DNA of 64,000 nucleotides from Candidatus Thiodiazotropha sp. (ex Monitilora ramsayi) (GTDB lineage: Bacteria > Pseudomonadota > Gammaproteobacteria > Chromatiales > Chromatiaceae), in contig JAHXIP010000015.1 in NCBI GenBank assembly GCA_025655575.1, positions 1 through 64,000 on the forward strand, given 5' to 3'. Every line of letters starts with the position of its first letter. The first letter of the stretch is position 1. Shown here one piece after another: positions 18,366-29,174 of the stretch. The notes beneath the pieces were generated by a model, which saw only the letters and a list, made by a program, of their open reading frames with translations, was not told the DNA's origin and made no database searches. Both the position numbers and the translations under genes were made by a program.

Positions 18366-19733
18366 GTGCACCGAAGGTTTCTTTTACTGATCGGGTTTTC
18401 CGTACTGCTCCTGTGTCTTTGCGGGCAGCTGTCTGCGCAGGTAATGGATCGTGCGGTATACCTGCTTGATATCAAAGGTCCCATTGGTCCCGCTACCGCT
18501 GATTATCTCGATCGGTCTCTGACAAAAGCGGAATCGGCAGATGCTGAGCTGGTGATACTCCGCATGGATACACCAGGTGGGCTGGATATCTCCATGCGTG
18601 ACATGATTAAGCGCATCATCGCATCCCAAGTGCCGGTTGTCGGTTATGTGGCCCCAAGTGGTGCTCGTGCTGCCAGTGCGGGCACGTATCTTCTCTACGC
18701 CAGCCATGTCGCAGCCATGGCGCCTGCAACAAATCTCGGTGCAGCGACGCCAGTGGGTATTGGGGGACCACCGCAACAAGCACCTGAAAGTCAGCCAGCA
18801 GATAAAGGAGATGGGACAAAATCCGTCCCGGCCGATGTCAAGGAGCGCAAGCTGATCAATGATGCCTCTGCTTATATCCGCAGTCTGGCGAAACTGCGTG
18901 GGCGCAATGTGGAGTGGGCCGAGATTGCCGTGCGGGAATCCGCCAGCCTTTCATCTCAGGAGGCTCTTGAGAGAGGTGTGATCGATCTGATCGCGAATGA
19001 TTTGAAATCTCTGCTTGAAGCTCTCAATGGAAGGCAGGTGACCCTGCCACAAGGGGAGAGGCAATTACAGACAGAAGGTTTGATCATCGAGCAGCTTGCG
19101 CCTGACTGGCAAAACAGATTGCTCTCCATCGTGAGCAATCCCAACCTGGCCTACATCCTCATGCTGGTAGGCATCTATGGTCTGATTTACGAATTTGCCA
19201 ATCCTGGCTCGGTAGTACCGGGTACGGTTGGTGCCATCTCTCTATTGCTGGCCCTCTATGCTTTTCATGTCCTACCGATTAATTATGCGGGGGTTGCACT
19301 CATTCTGCTGGGCCTCGCACTGATGATTGCAGAGGCTTTCGTACCCAGTTTCGGGGCACTGGGTATCGGAGGTGTGGTCGCTTTTATTATCGGTTCTCTG
19401 ATACTCATCGATACCGACCAGGCGGGATACGGCATCTCTCTGCCGCTGATCATTGTTGTCGCTGTCAGCAGTGCATTCATTCTGGTCTTCATAGTAGGTA
19501 TGGCCTTGAAATCACGCCGGAGACCCGTGGTGAGCGGGCGTGAGGAGCTACTGACCAGTGAGGGTATGGTGGTGGATGACTTCTCCGATGAGGGAGAGGT
19601 GAGGGTGCATGGCGAAGTCTGGCTGGCACACTCAAGCCAACCCTTGCGAAGAGATCAGCGGGTGCGTATCACCGGACGAAAGGGCCTGAAATTGGATGTT
19701 ATACCTATGGATGAGGAGGAGAAGTCGTCATGA
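18366..19733 (+). CDS. NfeD-type membrane-bound ClpP-class serine protease
   Basis: GTG 18366 with GGAG 9 bases upstream gives 455 residues beginning with a signal sequence. An extended frame to 18324 is less likely. The N-terminal half is a ClpP/SppA-like protease domain: [29 protein letters not shown], then [13 protein letters not shown] with the catalytic Ser. The centre has four or five membrane helices, and the C-terminal OB-fold NfeD domain contains [10 protein letters not shown]. Long NfeD proteins pair with stomatin-like proteins and are thought to cleave their C-termini. That partner gene follows with a 4-bp overlap. Confidence 0.9.
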   Translation: MHRRFLLLIGFSVLLLCLCGQLSAQVMDRAVYLLDIKGPIGPATADYLDRSLTKAESADAELVILRMDTPGGLDISMRDMIKRIIASQVPVVGYVAPSGARAASAGTYLLYASHVAAMAPATNLGAATPVGIGGPPQQAPESQPADKGDGTKSVPADVKERKLINDASAYIRSLAKLRGRNVEWAEIAVRESASLSSQEALERGVIDLIANDLKSLLEALNGRQVTLPQGERQLQTEGLIIEQLAPDWQNRLLSIVSNPNLAYILMLVGIYGLIYEFANPGSVVPGTVGAISLLLALYAFHVLPINYAGVALILLGLALMIAEAFVPSFGALGIGGVVAFIIGSLILIDTDQAGYGISLPLIIVVAVSSAFILVFIVGMALKSRRRPVVSGREELLTSEGMVVDDFSDEGEVRVHGEVWLAHSSQPLRRDQRVRITGRKGLKLDVIPMDEEEKSS

Positions 19734-20494
19734 CCATCTATGTCTATGCGATTGTGCTGTTATTCATTGCCGCCTTCCTGGCATCAGCACTAAGGATTCT
19801 GCGTGAATATGAACGCGGTGTGGTATTTCTGCTTGGCCGCTTCTGGAAGGTCAAAGGTCCGGGACTGATCGTTATTATTCCTGTGATCCAGCAGATGGTA
19901 CGGGTCGATCTTCGAACCATCGTGATGGATGTGCCGTCACAAGATGTGATTTCCCGGGATAACGTCTCCGTGAAAGTCAACGCAGTGGTCTATTTTCGGG
20001 TCATCGATCCTGAGCGTGCAATCATACAGGTTGAAGATTTTATGGCGGCTACCAGTCAACTGGCGCAGACCACGCTGCGTTCAGTACTGGGACAGCATGA
20101 ACTGGATGAGATGCTGTCGGAACGGGAGCGTCTTAACAACGATGTGCGGCAGATTCTCGACCAGCAGACAGATGCCTGGGGCATCAAGGTCTCTAACGTT
20201 GAAATCAAGCACGTGGACCTGGACGACAGCATGATACGCGCCATTGCCCGTCAGGCTGAAGCCGAACGTTCAAGACGCGCGAAAGTTATTCATGCGGAAG
20301 GTGAACAGCAGGCGGCAAAAAAACTGGTAGAGGCCGCGAAGACGTTGGCACAGGAACCCCAGGCCATCCAGTTGCGCTATTTGGAGACACTGACAGAAGT
20401 TGCTGGCGATAAAAGCCATACCTTGGTATTCCCGCTGCCAATGGATCTGCTGACACCATTGCTTAAAAGTAATGAAGGACTAAAAAGTGAGTAG
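19730..20494 (+). CDS. Slipin/stomatin-like SPFH-domain protein
   Basis: A 254-residue protein with one N-terminal membrane segment, then the SPFH/band-7 domain ([25 protein letters not shown]) and a coiled-coil region rich in Ala/Glu/Lys (about 175-215). The C-terminal hydrophobic [10 protein letters not shown] resembles the site cut by NfeD proteases in archaeal stomatin. The nfeD-slipin overlap is a conserved pairing. The likely role is an oligomeric scaffold in the inner membrane. Confidence 0.92.
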   Translation: MTIYVYAIVLLFIAAFLASALRILREYERGVVFLLGRFWKVKGPGLIVIIPVIQQMVRVDLRTIVMDVPSQDVISRDNVSVKVNAVVYFRVIDPERAIIQVEDFMAATSQLAQTTLRSVLGQHELDEMLSERERLNNDVRQILDQQTDAWGIKVSNVEIKHVDLDDSMIRAIARQAEAERSRRAKVIHAEGEQQAAKKLVEAAKTLAQEPQAIQLRYLETLTEVAGDKSHTLVFPLPMDLLTPLLKSNEGLKSE

Positions 20495-20665
20495 TGATTT
20501 GACAATTGAATATCTCAAAATGAGTAGATACTGGACGTTTCACTTCCGCTTGAGCTGATATTCGATGGGATGGAGGTTCACGCTAAAATCTATTCTTGAC
20601 TAAAATAGAAGGAATTCCAGCCATATCAGCGATCGAGACGATTAGATGCTAAGGAGAGATTTTGC

Positions 20666-21133
20666 ATGACCGCAAGATTGCTCATGGACTCCAATCCTGT
20701 ACGTATACATCCCTCAGATACCATTGGTATCGCTGCAAGAAAGATCATGCGCCGCCGTTATCGCAGCCTGCCGGTTGTCGATGATGAACGTGTATTTCTA
20801 GGTGTCGTCAAGGTTAACCGAATGCTGGGCATTGTTCTGCCTGAGCATGCCACACAGCAGAGCATCGGAGGCGCGGCGGATAAGTTTGCTGCGCTCACGC
20901 TGGATAATCTTAGGGATAAACTGGACAGCGTAATGGATGAGCCCATCACTACCTGTATCGAAAAAGAGGTTGTTACCGTAACGCCGGAGACATCATTGAT
21001 CGAGACACTATTGACCATGTACCACCATGAAAGAAATCTACCTGTTGTGGATAGTGAGACAGGACGTCTCGAAGGTATGATCTCCTACTATGATATTGGA
21101 GATTTAATATTACAGGGTGGTTACAGCCAATAA
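20666..21133 (+). CDS. CBS-pair domain protein
   Basis: A 155-residue soluble protein consisting of two CBS motifs (about 5-60 and 90-150), for example RRRYRSLPVVDDERVFLGVV and NLPVVDSETGRLEGMI. Such stand-alone pairs bind adenosine nucleotides and regulate partners. It starts after AAGGAGA. It follows the slipin gene by about 170 bp and ends 24 bp from the convergent Dnr-type regulator gene. The partner is unknown. Confidence 0.86.
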   Translation: MTARLLMDSNPVRIHPSDTIGIAARKIMRRRYRSLPVVDDERVFLGVVKVNRMLGIVLPEHATQQSIGGAADKFAALTLDNLRDKLDSVMDEPITTCIEKEVVTVTPETSLIETLLTMYHHERNLPVVDSETGRLEGMISYYDIGDLILQGGYSQ

Positions 21134-21157
21134 TGCGTGGCCTAAATGGTCTCTTGT

Positions 21158-21889
21158 TTACTGTCTTAGAGAACTAGAGATATTTAGTACACAGGGTTTT
21201 TCCGGTTCCAGACCATAAATCGATTCAAGGTGGGCAAGGGATCTCAGCAGGGATTTGTCTAGAATCTCGATTTCATTACCCTTTGTTTTGAGAATTTTTT
21301 TCGTAGAAAGATTCTGCAGAATCCTAGAAAAGGTCTCCGGTTTCATCGAGAGACGTGCTGCCAGAACGCCTTTGGCAGCGGGCAGGGTGAAGTGATTTTG
21401 ACCGACGCCCTCCATTCTTCGTAGCAGCATCGCACACATTCTGGTTGTGGCGCTTTGCAGGGTAAGGTCATCTATCTCCTTGATGAGACCGCGCAATCTC
21501 TGGCTCATGGTGCCCATGATTCTGAAACAGACTTCAAAAGATTCACTGAGAATCTGTAAAAAGCGCTTGCTATCAAAAGACATGACCTTTGCCGGACCTA
21601 ATGCCTCTGCACTTACCGGGTAGATAGGATGCTCCATAAACATGAGCGCTTCAGCAAAAGTGTTACCCGGCTGAATGATATCGATGATCTTCTGATCGCC
21701 ATTTGATGAAACGCGAAACAGTTTTATCTGTCCGCCAATCACCAGAAAAAAACGGTTTGCCTCATCACCCGTCTCGAATAATGATTCACCATCTTTCAGC
21801 GTGCCGACGTGACTGCTCTCCATGACCTGTCTGACCTGATTGTCATCCAGTGTGGAGAAAAGATGGGCCATGCGTATGTCTACGTTCAT
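21158..21889 (-). CDS. dnr: Dnr-type Crp/Fnr family transcription regulator
   Basis: From ATG 21889 the product has 243 residues; the frame is open to 21934. An N-terminal cyclic-nucleotide-type sensor domain contains NTFAEALMFMEHPIY, very like Dnr of pseudomonads. The C-terminal helix-turn-helix has RLSMKPETFSRILQNL, with the E..SR residues that read TTGAY half-sites. The N-terminal Cys cluster of Fnr is absent, so it should not sense oxygen through a 4Fe-4S cluster; NO sensing, probably through heme, is known for Dnr. It lies divergent from norCB. The repeated TTGAC-N4-GTCAA boxes in the window are its likely targets. Confidence 0.85.
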   Translation of the reverse strand: MNVDIRMAHLFSTLDDNQVRQVMESSHVGTLKDGESLFETGDEANRFFLVIGGQIKLFRVSSNGDQKIIDIIQPGNTFAEALMFMEHPIYPVSAEALGPAKVMSFDSKRFLQILSESFEVCFRIMGTMSQRLRGLIKEIDDLTLQSATTRMCAMLLRRMEGVGQNHFTLPAAKGVLAARLSMKPETFSRILQNLSTKKILKTKGNEIEILDKSLLRSLAHLESIYGLEPEKPCVLNISSSLRQ

Positions 21890-22065
21890 CTCTATTAACC
21901 AACGGGTAATATTTTTCTTAGATACTATAGGCATTATCCGCTATGCCGGTGTTAAAAAATAGTCATACCAAACTACCCAATAAGGGTTAGTTGCGCATAG
22001 CGTGTGATCGAATATTTTCTACTAAACACCCGCTCAGAGTCTGAACTATATTGATATTTCACTAT

Positions 22066-22079
22066 TTGATGAATATCAA
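22066..22079. promoter_or_regulatory. FNR/Dnr box between dnr and norC
   Basis: TTGATGAATATCAA is a perfect TTGAT-N4-ATCAA palindrome. It lies about 180 bp upstream of the dnr start and 350 bp from norC, so it more likely controls dnr (oxygen or NO input). The rest of the roughly 490-bp region between dnr and norC holds no gene that I can support. Confidence 0.75.
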
Positions 22080-22348
22080 AAAAAACTGTCAATAAACGCA
22101 TATTACTGGTCTGATTTAATTGGATATATTTTGACAATATCAAGATCTGCCTGATCAGGTTCAAACGATCGCTTTGACCTCCTTACTTTCACCAATTCGC
22201 CCTCCACTCGGACCGCTGCATTGAGTGATAGATCAATCAGTAGAACAAATTGAATTCATTGGTATTTTACGGCTTTTTAATCCTTCAAGGCGAGCCATTG
22301 ATGATGAATGGCTATCTGATTCTGCCATATATAGAGAGAAGAGCTCAT

Positions 22349-22362
22349 TTGACTCATGTCAA
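22349..22362. promoter_or_regulatory. Dnr box upstream of norCB copy 1
   Basis: TTGACTCATGTCAA is a perfect TTGAC-N4-GTCAA palindrome 64 bp before the norC ATG. It fits activation by Dnr in response to NO. Confidence 0.88.
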
Positions 22363-22426
22363 GGTAGCGAGAGTTGACTGATTTCTAATAGCCGGGACCA
22401 AATCACGAAATCTTGGGAGGAGAGTG

Positions 22427-22879
22427 ATGGCACAGGCGTTCACGAAAGAGATGTCGAGAAACATCTTTTATGGGGGGACAGCGTTTTTCTTTTTACTGTT
22501 TTTAGCCCTGACTTTTGATACCCACCTGGCGTTACCGGAGCGTGACAATCGAGCGGCACTGGACCCGGCCACGGAGCGTGGCCAGCTGATTGCCCAGGGC
22601 AAGCAGCTGTGGGAAGAGAACGACTGCATCGGCTGTCACACCCTGCTGGGCGAAGGGGCCTATTTTGCGCCGGAGCTGGGTAATGTCTACACGCGTTACG
22701 GCAGCAGCAAAGAGGCGATCATGGGATTTATCAAGGGGCGTCCGAAGGACGGCATCCCGGGCCGCCGCAGCATGCCCCAGTTCAACCTCAGTGATGAAGA
22801 GCTGGCCGCCATCGCAGAGTTTCTGCAATACGTCTCAGAGATCGACACGGCCAACTGGCCGCCGAACATCCAAGGCTAA
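22427..22879 (+). CDS. norC: Nitric oxide reductase cytochrome c subunit NorC (copy 1)
   Basis: A 150-residue membrane-anchored cytochrome. One N-terminal helix (about 12-32) precedes a periplasmic domain with heme site CIGCH (67-71), followed by TLLGEGAYFAPELG, typical of NorC. It passes electrons from periplasmic donors to NorB. ATG 22427 is preceded by GGGAGGAGAGTG; a GTG directly before it (22424) is less likely. It is cotranscribed with norB, and an identical copy lies at 46575. Confidence 0.95.
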   Translation: MAQAFTKEMSRNIFYGGTAFFFLLFLALTFDTHLALPERDNRAALDPATERGQLIAQGKQLWEENDCIGCHTLLGEGAYFAPELGNVYTRYGSSKEAIMGFIKGRPKDGIPGRRSMPQFNLSDEELAAIAEFLQYVSEIDTANWPPNIQG

Positions 22880-24358
<1,479 letters not shown>

Positions 24359-24384
24359 GCCCACCAGCGAAATAGCAACCCCCT

Positions 24385-24425
24385 AACCGGACGGTGAGAT
24401 GACCTCAAACCGTCCGGTTTTTTTT
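24385..24425 (+). terminator. Terminator of norCB copy 1
   Basis: A perfect 10-bp stem AACCGGACGG / CCGTCCGGTT with a 15-base loop is followed by eight T residues overlapping the stem end. It lies 26 bp after the norB stop. Confidence 0.9.
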
Positions 24426-24479
24426 CGTCTGGGTTTTTGGTGTAGGACTTTCCAGCAAAAAAAGATGCGTGGTGCTTGA

Positions 24480-24631
24480 TAACGCAGAGATCGCGATGAA
24501 GCGCAGAGGTCGCAAAGCATCTCTACCCCTCAGTCTGAAACCTTTGTGATCTTTGCGCGCTTTGCGCGCTTTGCGTGATAAGAGATGTTTCATAAGGGTG
24601 ATGTTGGACCTCCGTGGTCGGTTCAACCTAC
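24480..24631. repeat. GCAGAG/TTTGCG intergenic repeat and palindrome-like segment
   Basis: Between norB and nirE (535 bp without genes) lies a repeat-rich stretch: CGCAGAG.TCGC units at 24482-24520 facing TTTGCG units at 24551-24577 in inverted arrangement. At 24600-24631 a segment TGTTGGACC...GGTTCAACCTAC resembles one arm of the palindromic element at 62131. Copy 2 of the norCB repeat carries the first part (48628-48731) but not the second. The remainder up to 24893 holds only the Dnr box of nirE. Confidence 0.5.
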
Positions 24632-24716
24632 GGTTCTGGTGCTTCAAAACATCTGTTTCGAAATGAAACGTTCTCCAAACACAATAACCGCTATAAAAAC
24701 CAGACATTGTCCATTT

Positions 24717-24730
24717 TTGATCTTAGTCAA
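24717..24730. promoter_or_regulatory. Dnr/FNR box upstream of nirE operon
   Basis: TTGATCTTAGTCAA (TTGAT-N4-GTCAA) lies 163 bp before the nirE start. It likely drives the whole nirECFDL-GH-J run. Confidence 0.8.
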
Positions 24731-24893
24731 GGATGGTAAGCGGGGGGAAACTAAAGTGACATTCAGATCAAGGTATTGATGATCAGGCGAGCTTCACATG
24801 ATGTACAAGTGATTTTCGATCCGGGGTTGGATTCAGTGGCGCTCATGGAGTGTGCCGACGTGACTCAACCCAACATTTCTGCAGGTCGAGTCT

Positions 24894-25682
24894 ATGAAAA
24901 CAGAAGGGGTTGTCTATCTGGTGGGTTCGGGGCCTGGTGATCCCGACCTATTGACCGTCAAGGCGCTGAGACTGATGCAGTCTGCCGATGTGGTGGTCTA
25001 TGATCGTCTTGTCTCTCCTGAAATCATGGAGATGATCCCCCCAGGTGTTTCTCGTATCGCTGTGGGAAAAGCCCCCGGTATGCATTGTGTACCACAAGAT
25101 GAGATCAATTCACTTTTAGCCAAGCTGGCGAAGAAGTCACGCACAATTGTACGTTTAAAGGGTGGAGATCCCTTCGTTTTTGGGCGCGGTAGTGAAGAGG
25201 CGCTGCATCTACGCCAGCATGGGATTCGCTTCGAAGTCGTTCCCGGTATCACTGCAGCATCGGCAGTCAGCTGTTATGCAGGTATTCCCTTGACCCACCG
25301 CTCGTTGAGTCGAGGCGTGCGACTGGTGACGGGACACTTCCAAGCAGGTGAGTCGCTGGATCTCGACTGGGATAAGCTGGCGGATGCCACAGCGACCCTG
25401 GTGGTTTATATGGGACTGTCGAATCTCGATGACATTCTCCAACAGTTGATGAGTGCGGGGCGTGATCCGGAAACACCGGCGGCAGTGATTCAGGAAGGCA
25501 CCACACCTCGCCAACGCATGGTACAGGCAACACTCTCCACCCTCAGCAACGAGGTGGCGCAGGCGGGACTCAGTTCACCGGTACTCATTATCGTAGGGGA
25601 GACAGTGGCATTGGCTGATCAACTTGCCTGGTACCAGACCCAGGAGATGAGTGATGAAACTCCCTGCATTGATCATTACTAG
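24894..25682 (+). CDS. nirE: Uroporphyrinogen-III C-methyltransferase NirE
   Basis: A 262-residue SUMT-type enzyme making precorrin-2 by two SAM-dependent methylations, the entry step to siroheme and heme d1. Hallmarks are VYLVGSGPGDPDLLT, then VVYDRLVSPEI, GGDPFVFGRGSEE and VPGITAASAVSCYAGIPLTHR. It lacks the CysG dehydrogenase/ferrochelatase domain. Its position as first gene of a heme d1 operon identifies it as NirE rather than a cobalamin CobA. The next gene overlaps its end by 29 bp. Confidence 0.92.
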   Translation: MKTEGVVYLVGSGPGDPDLLTVKALRLMQSADVVVYDRLVSPEIMEMIPPGVSRIAVGKAPGMHCVPQDEINSLLAKLAKKSRTIVRLKGGDPFVFGRGSEEALHLRQHGIRFEVVPGITAASAVSCYAGIPLTHRSLSRGVRLVTGHFQAGESLDLDWDKLADATATLVVYMGLSNLDDILQQLMSAGRDPETPAAVIQEGTTPRQRMVQATLSTLSNEVAQAGLSSPVLIIVGETVALADQLAWYQTQEMSDETPCIDHY

Positions 25683-25971
25683 TCTCTTCTTATTGTCACA
25701 GACCGCATTGGCCTCAGGAATCCCAGAGCCAAGGCGTATGGAACTGCTCAATTTACTCAAGCACGATTGCGGCTCATGTCACGGCCTCTCCCTGAAAGGG
25801 GGATTGGGCCCTGCACTCACACCCGAGAGGCTGAGAGGTAAACCCATCGACTTTCTCACTGCCACTATTCTTTATGGGCGCACAGGTACTCCTATGCCGC
25901 CCTGGCGTCCATTTCTAACAGACCGTGAAGCCTTCTGGCTGGCGGAAAGAATCAAGGAAGGTGTTCGGTGA
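25654..25971 (+). CDS. nirC: Cytochrome c NirC
   Basis: A 105-residue periplasmic mono-heme cytochrome with a signal peptide (cleavage after ALAS, about residue 21), heme site CGSCH (39-43) and axial-Met region TGTPMPPW. Size and place (between nirE and nirF) match NirC, which is implicated in heme d1 maturation or electron transfer to NirS. ATG 25654 is preferred to GTG 25651. It overlaps both neighbours, so expression is coupled. Confidence 0.88.
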   Translation: MKLPALIITSLFLLSQTALASGIPEPRRMELLNLLKHDCGSCHGLSLKGGLGPALTPERLRGKPIDFLTATILYGRTGTPMPPWRPFLTDREAFWLAERIKEGVR

Positions 25972-27140
25972 GGGTGTGGCTTATTACTTTTCTCTACCTC
26001 ATGGGTTTCTCACCGTCGTTATTTGCTGATGAGTGGCGTGGTACGGGAGATCTTGGTGTTGTTGTGGAGCGGGCAGACGGCAGTCTTCAAATTATAGAGA
26101 CGACGGGTAACAGTCTGTTAGGCCGCATCGAAGGGCTGGGCGATTTGTCGCATGCCTCAGCGGTCTTTTCCCGAGATGAGCGCTTCGCTTACCTGTTCGG
26201 ACGTGACGGCGGCCTGACCAAAGTCGATATCCTGCAACGCAAAGTGGTTGCCCGCATCATCCAGTCCGGCAACAGCATCGGGGGTGCGATTTCCCAGGAC
26301 GGCAAATTGGTGGCTGTTTCGAATTACGAACCCGGTGGGGTGCGTGTCTTCGATGCCGAGACGCTCGAACCCGTGGCTGATATCCCGGCAACCTATGGTG
26401 ACGGCAAGCAGTCGAAAGTGGTTGGTCTGGTGGATGCGCCCGGTAACCGTTTTATCTTCAGTCTTTGGGATGCGGGTGAGATCTGGGTGGTTGAGATGAA
26501 CGACCCGGCAAAGCCCCTGATCCGTAAATTTAAGAATATTGGTGTTCAACCCTACGATGCCCTGATTACACCGGATGGACGCTACTACATCGCCGGTCTC
26601 TATGGAGAGGATGGCCTGGCTCTGTTGGACCTATGGAATCTCGATCAGGGACCGCGCCGTATCCTGGGTGATTACGGTAAGGGGGAACAGAAACTGCCAG
26701 TCTACAAAATGCCTCATCTGGAAGGGTGGGCGATCGCTGGTAAACGACTCTTCATCCCTGCAGTGGGTCAGCATCAGGTGTTGGTCGTGGATACTGATAA
26801 CTGGCAGGAAATCGGTCGTCTGGATGTTCATGGACAGCCGGTGTTCGTCATGGCTCGCCCCGATGGCAGACAGGTATGGGTTAACTTCGCCTTTCCCAAC
26901 AATGACACCCTGCAGATCATAGATACCCAGAGCCTCAAGTTGGTCAAGACGCTGCAGCCCGGCAAGGGTGTGTTGCATATGGAGTTCGAGCCCAGAGGGG
27001 AAGAGGTCTGGGTCTCCGTGCGCGATATCGATCGCCTGCAGGTCTACGATACAGACACTTTTGTCCGGCGTGCGGAATGGCCGGTGTTGAAACCCTCCGG
27101 GATTTTTCTCACCTCCCGGGCGCACCGTATCGGACTCTGA
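25968..27140 (+). CDS. nirF: Heme d1 biosynthesis protein NirF
   Basis: A 390-residue protein with an N-terminal signal peptide (LYLMGFSPSLFADE) and an eight-bladed d1-type propeller related to the C-terminal domain of NirS, but no CXXCH. NirF is a periplasmic dehydrogenase-like protein needed for a late step of heme d1 formation. It starts at GTG 25968, overlapping nirC by 4 bp. Repeated strands such as VFSRDERFAYLFGRDGG and LITPDGRYYIAGLY mark the blades. Confidence 0.92.
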   Translation: MRVWLITFLYLMGFSPSLFADEWRGTGDLGVVVERADGSLQIIETTGNSLLGRIEGLGDLSHASAVFSRDERFAYLFGRDGGLTKVDILQRKVVARIIQSGNSIGGAISQDGKLVAVSNYEPGGVRVFDAETLEPVADIPATYGDGKQSKVVGLVDAPGNRFIFSLWDAGEIWVVEMNDPAKPLIRKFKNIGVQPYDALITPDGRYYIAGLYGEDGLALLDLWNLDQGPRRILGDYGKGEQKLPVYKMPHLEGWAIAGKRLFIPAVGQHQVLVVDTDNWQEIGRLDVHGQPVFVMARPDGRQVWVNFAFPNNDTLQIIDTQSLKLVKTLQPGKGVLHMEFEPRGEEVWVSVRDIDRLQVYDTDTFVRRAEWPVLKPSGIFLTSRAHRIGL

Positions 27141-27141
27141 A

Positions 27142-27627
27142 ATGGTTGCACAGAAAGAATCGATCCTCGATCGCCCTTTGAACGCCTTGGAGCGTCGGTT
27201 GCTCAATGACTTTCAGGACGGTTTTCCACTGACCCCTCGTCCGTTCCAGACCATCGCGGAGCGCGTGGGAAGCACGGAGAATGACGTAATGAGAACCCTG
27301 CAACAACTACAGTCACAACGGCTGATCAGCCGGGTAGGACCGGTGTTCCGTCCCAACCGGGTGGGTGCGAGTACGCTTGCCGCCATGGAAGTCCCCATTG
27401 AGCGATTGGAGGCAGTCGCCGACATCGTCAGTAGTTATGGTGAAGTCAACCACAATTATGAACGGGAGCATCGCTTGAATCTCTGGTTTGTGGTCACAGC
27501 CGCAGATAGAGAATCGCTTAACCATGTATTGCGGGAGATCGAGACAGCATCCGGCTTGGAGGTGATCGACCTACCCATGATCGAGGATTTTTTCATCAAT
27601 TTGGGGTTTCCACTGCAATGGACTTGA
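27142..27627 (+). CDS. nirD: Siroheme decarboxylase subunit NirD-type
   Basis: A 161-residue Lrp/AsnC-like protein with an N-terminal winged helix (LNALERRLLNDFQDGFPLT) and a C-terminal ferredoxin-like domain with NHNYEREHRLNLWFVV, the motif of the NirD/NirG half of the enzyme. NirDLGH together convert siroheme to didecarboxysiroheme by removing two acetate carboxyls. It starts 1 bp after nirF. Assignment as D rather than G rests on gene order (F-D-L-G-H-J). Confidence 0.82.
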   Translation: MVAQKESILDRPLNALERRLLNDFQDGFPLTPRPFQTIAERVGSTENDVMRTLQQLQSQRLISRVGPVFRPNRVGASTLAAMEVPIERLEAVADIVSSYGEVNHNYEREHRLNLWFVVTAADRESLNHVLREIETASGLEVIDLPMIEDFFINLGFPLQWT

Positions 27628-28175
27628 GGGAACTGTCTCAGATGTTGGAACCCGATCCGCTGGACCTCGAGTTGGTGCGTGTCATACAGGGTGGCTTGCC
27701 TCTGGTCACCCATCCCTATGCCAGTATTGCTGGAGAGCTGGGTATCACCGAAGCTGAAGTGATACGGCGACTCGAAAGATTAGTGGAAACGGGTGACATT
27801 AGACGGCTTGGGGTAGTGGTACGCCATAGAGAACTCGGTTACCGCGCCAATGCCATGGTGGTCTGGGATGTGCCGGACGAGCGCGTCTCCGAGATTGGAC
27901 AGCTACTAGGCCGACAATCCTGTGTCACCCTCTGCTATCGTCGCCCACGACGTCCAGGCCGTTGGCCTTATAACCTTTTCTGCATGATCCATGGCCGTGA
28001 TCGAGAGGGTGTCTTGCGTAACCTGGATCAACTGGTCGACAGCTGCAATCTTGGATGGATTGAGCGCGATGTACTATTCAGCCTGCGCCAGTTCAAACAG
28101 CGGGGTGCAAAATATATCAGCGAGCGGGATGGATCGACCCAGCAAGATCGATCAATCACCCTGGGGGCTTCCTAG
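27618..28175 (+). CDS. nirL: Siroheme decarboxylase subunit NirL-type
   Basis: A 185-residue winged-helix/ferredoxin-like protein. The motifs VVRHRELGYRANAMVVWDVP and VTLCYRRPRR...WPYNLFCMIHGRDR place it in the NirL/NirH half, with the CYRR form typical of NirL. It overlaps nirD by 10 bp and is followed after 3 bp by the fused GH gene. It should pair with NirD. Confidence 0.82.
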   Translation: MDLRELSQMLEPDPLDLELVRVIQGGLPLVTHPYASIAGELGITEAEVIRRLERLVETGDIRRLGVVVRHRELGYRANAMVVWDVPDERVSEIGQLLGRQSCVTLCYRRPRRPGRWPYNLFCMIHGRDREGVLRNLDQLVDSCNLGWIERDVLFSLRQFKQRGAKYISERDGSTQQDRSITLGAS

Positions 28176-28178
28176 TCT

Positions 28179-29165
28179 ATGCAGACCTTGAACGCATTCG
28201 AACGTCACCTGATTAATCGATTCCAGGGAGGTGTTGAGCTTTCCCAGCGTCCATTCCACCAGATGGCAAGGGTACTGGATGCTGATGAAGACGAGGTGTT
28301 AGAGACAATTGAACGCCTACTGAATGAAGGTTGGCTGTCCCGATTTGGTCCACTGTACAACGCTGAGCGCCTCGGAGGCAGTCTGGTACTTGCCGCCATG
28401 TCGGTACCCGAAACCCGCTTTGATACAGTGGTGGAGCAGGTCAATGCACTGCCCGAAGTTGCGCATAACTATCGGCGGGACCATTGGTTAAATATGTGGT
28501 TCGTTCTTGCGACGGATTCAGCAGATTCAATGGATCTCGTCATCCGGCAAATTGAGACAGAGACAGACCTTCAGGTGTTCGCCTTTCCCAAAGAGCAGGA
28601 GTTCTATCTGGGACTGTGGTTCGATATGGGTGACGACGGTAGCTTCAATACCCGCTCAATCCCGGCGGTGGAATCGGCTTCACCGCAGCCCTTGGATGAT
28701 CTGGACCGCCGTATTATCGCCGAGACACAGAAAGGTCTGCCATTGACGCACGATCCCTGTGAAACAGTCGCAGAGCAGGTTGGGTGTTGGCCGAGTGAGG
28801 TAGTCAGGCGAATGGAGAATATGCTGGAGAACGGCATCATCCGCCGCATGGGCCTGGTGCCCAACCACTACCGTCTGGGTTTCAAGGGTAATGGTATGAC
28901 CGTGTGGAACATTCCGGATGATCAATTGGAGGAGGCCGGTCACCAGCTCGGCGCCATGGATTTTGTCAGTCATTGCTATGCCAGACCCCGCCACCTGCCG
29001 GACTGGCCCTACAATCTCTTTGCTATGGTGCATGGCCGTGATAGGACCGATGTGATGGAGAAAGTCGCTGAATTGAGCCATCAGCTGAGACGTTATAATC
29101 AGGGTCATGAAGTTCTTTTCAGCTCTGCGGTTCTGAAAAAGACCGGTATGCGACTCGCCATATAG
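28179..29165 (+). CDS. Fused siroheme decarboxylase, NirG-NirH type
   Basis: A 328-residue protein made of two homologous halves. Residues 1-150 are NirD/G-like (RFQGGVELSQRPFHQMA, AHNYRRDHWLNMWFVL, FPKEQEFY). Residues about 172-328 are NirL/H-like (LVPNHYRLGFKGNGMTVW, SHCYARPRHLPDWPYNLFA). The VPNHY and SHCY.RP forms resemble NirH. With separate nirD and nirL genes upstream, this is best read as a NirG-NirH fusion; NirDL fusions are better known. Functionally it provides one complete D/L-type decarboxylase unit in a single chain. Confidence 0.78.
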   Translation: MQTLNAFERHLINRFQGGVELSQRPFHQMARVLDADEDEVLETIERLLNEGWLSRFGPLYNAERLGGSLVLAAMSVPETRFDTVVEQVNALPEVAHNYRRDHWLNMWFVLATDSADSMDLVIRQIETETDLQVFAFPKEQEFYLGLWFDMGDDGSFNTRSIPAVESASPQPLDDLDRRIIAETQKGLPLTHDPCETVAEQVGCWPSEVVRRMENMLENGIIRRMGLVPNHYRLGFKGNGMTVWNIPDDQLEEAGHQLGAMDFVSHCYARPRHLPDWPYNLFAMVHGRDRTDVMEKVAELSHQLRRYNQGHEVLFSSAVLKKTGMRLAI

Positions 29166-29174
29166 GAACTGTCC

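Noticed and set aside
22133..22147. TTGACAATATCAAG as another FNR box near norC
   Set aside because: The half-sites TTGAC and ATCAA are only three bases apart rather than four, so it does not fit the dyad spacing.
21973..22164. 63-codon minus-strand frame between dnr and norC
   Set aside because: AT-rich DNA, no ribosome binding site, no protein-like features, and it covers the FNR box region.
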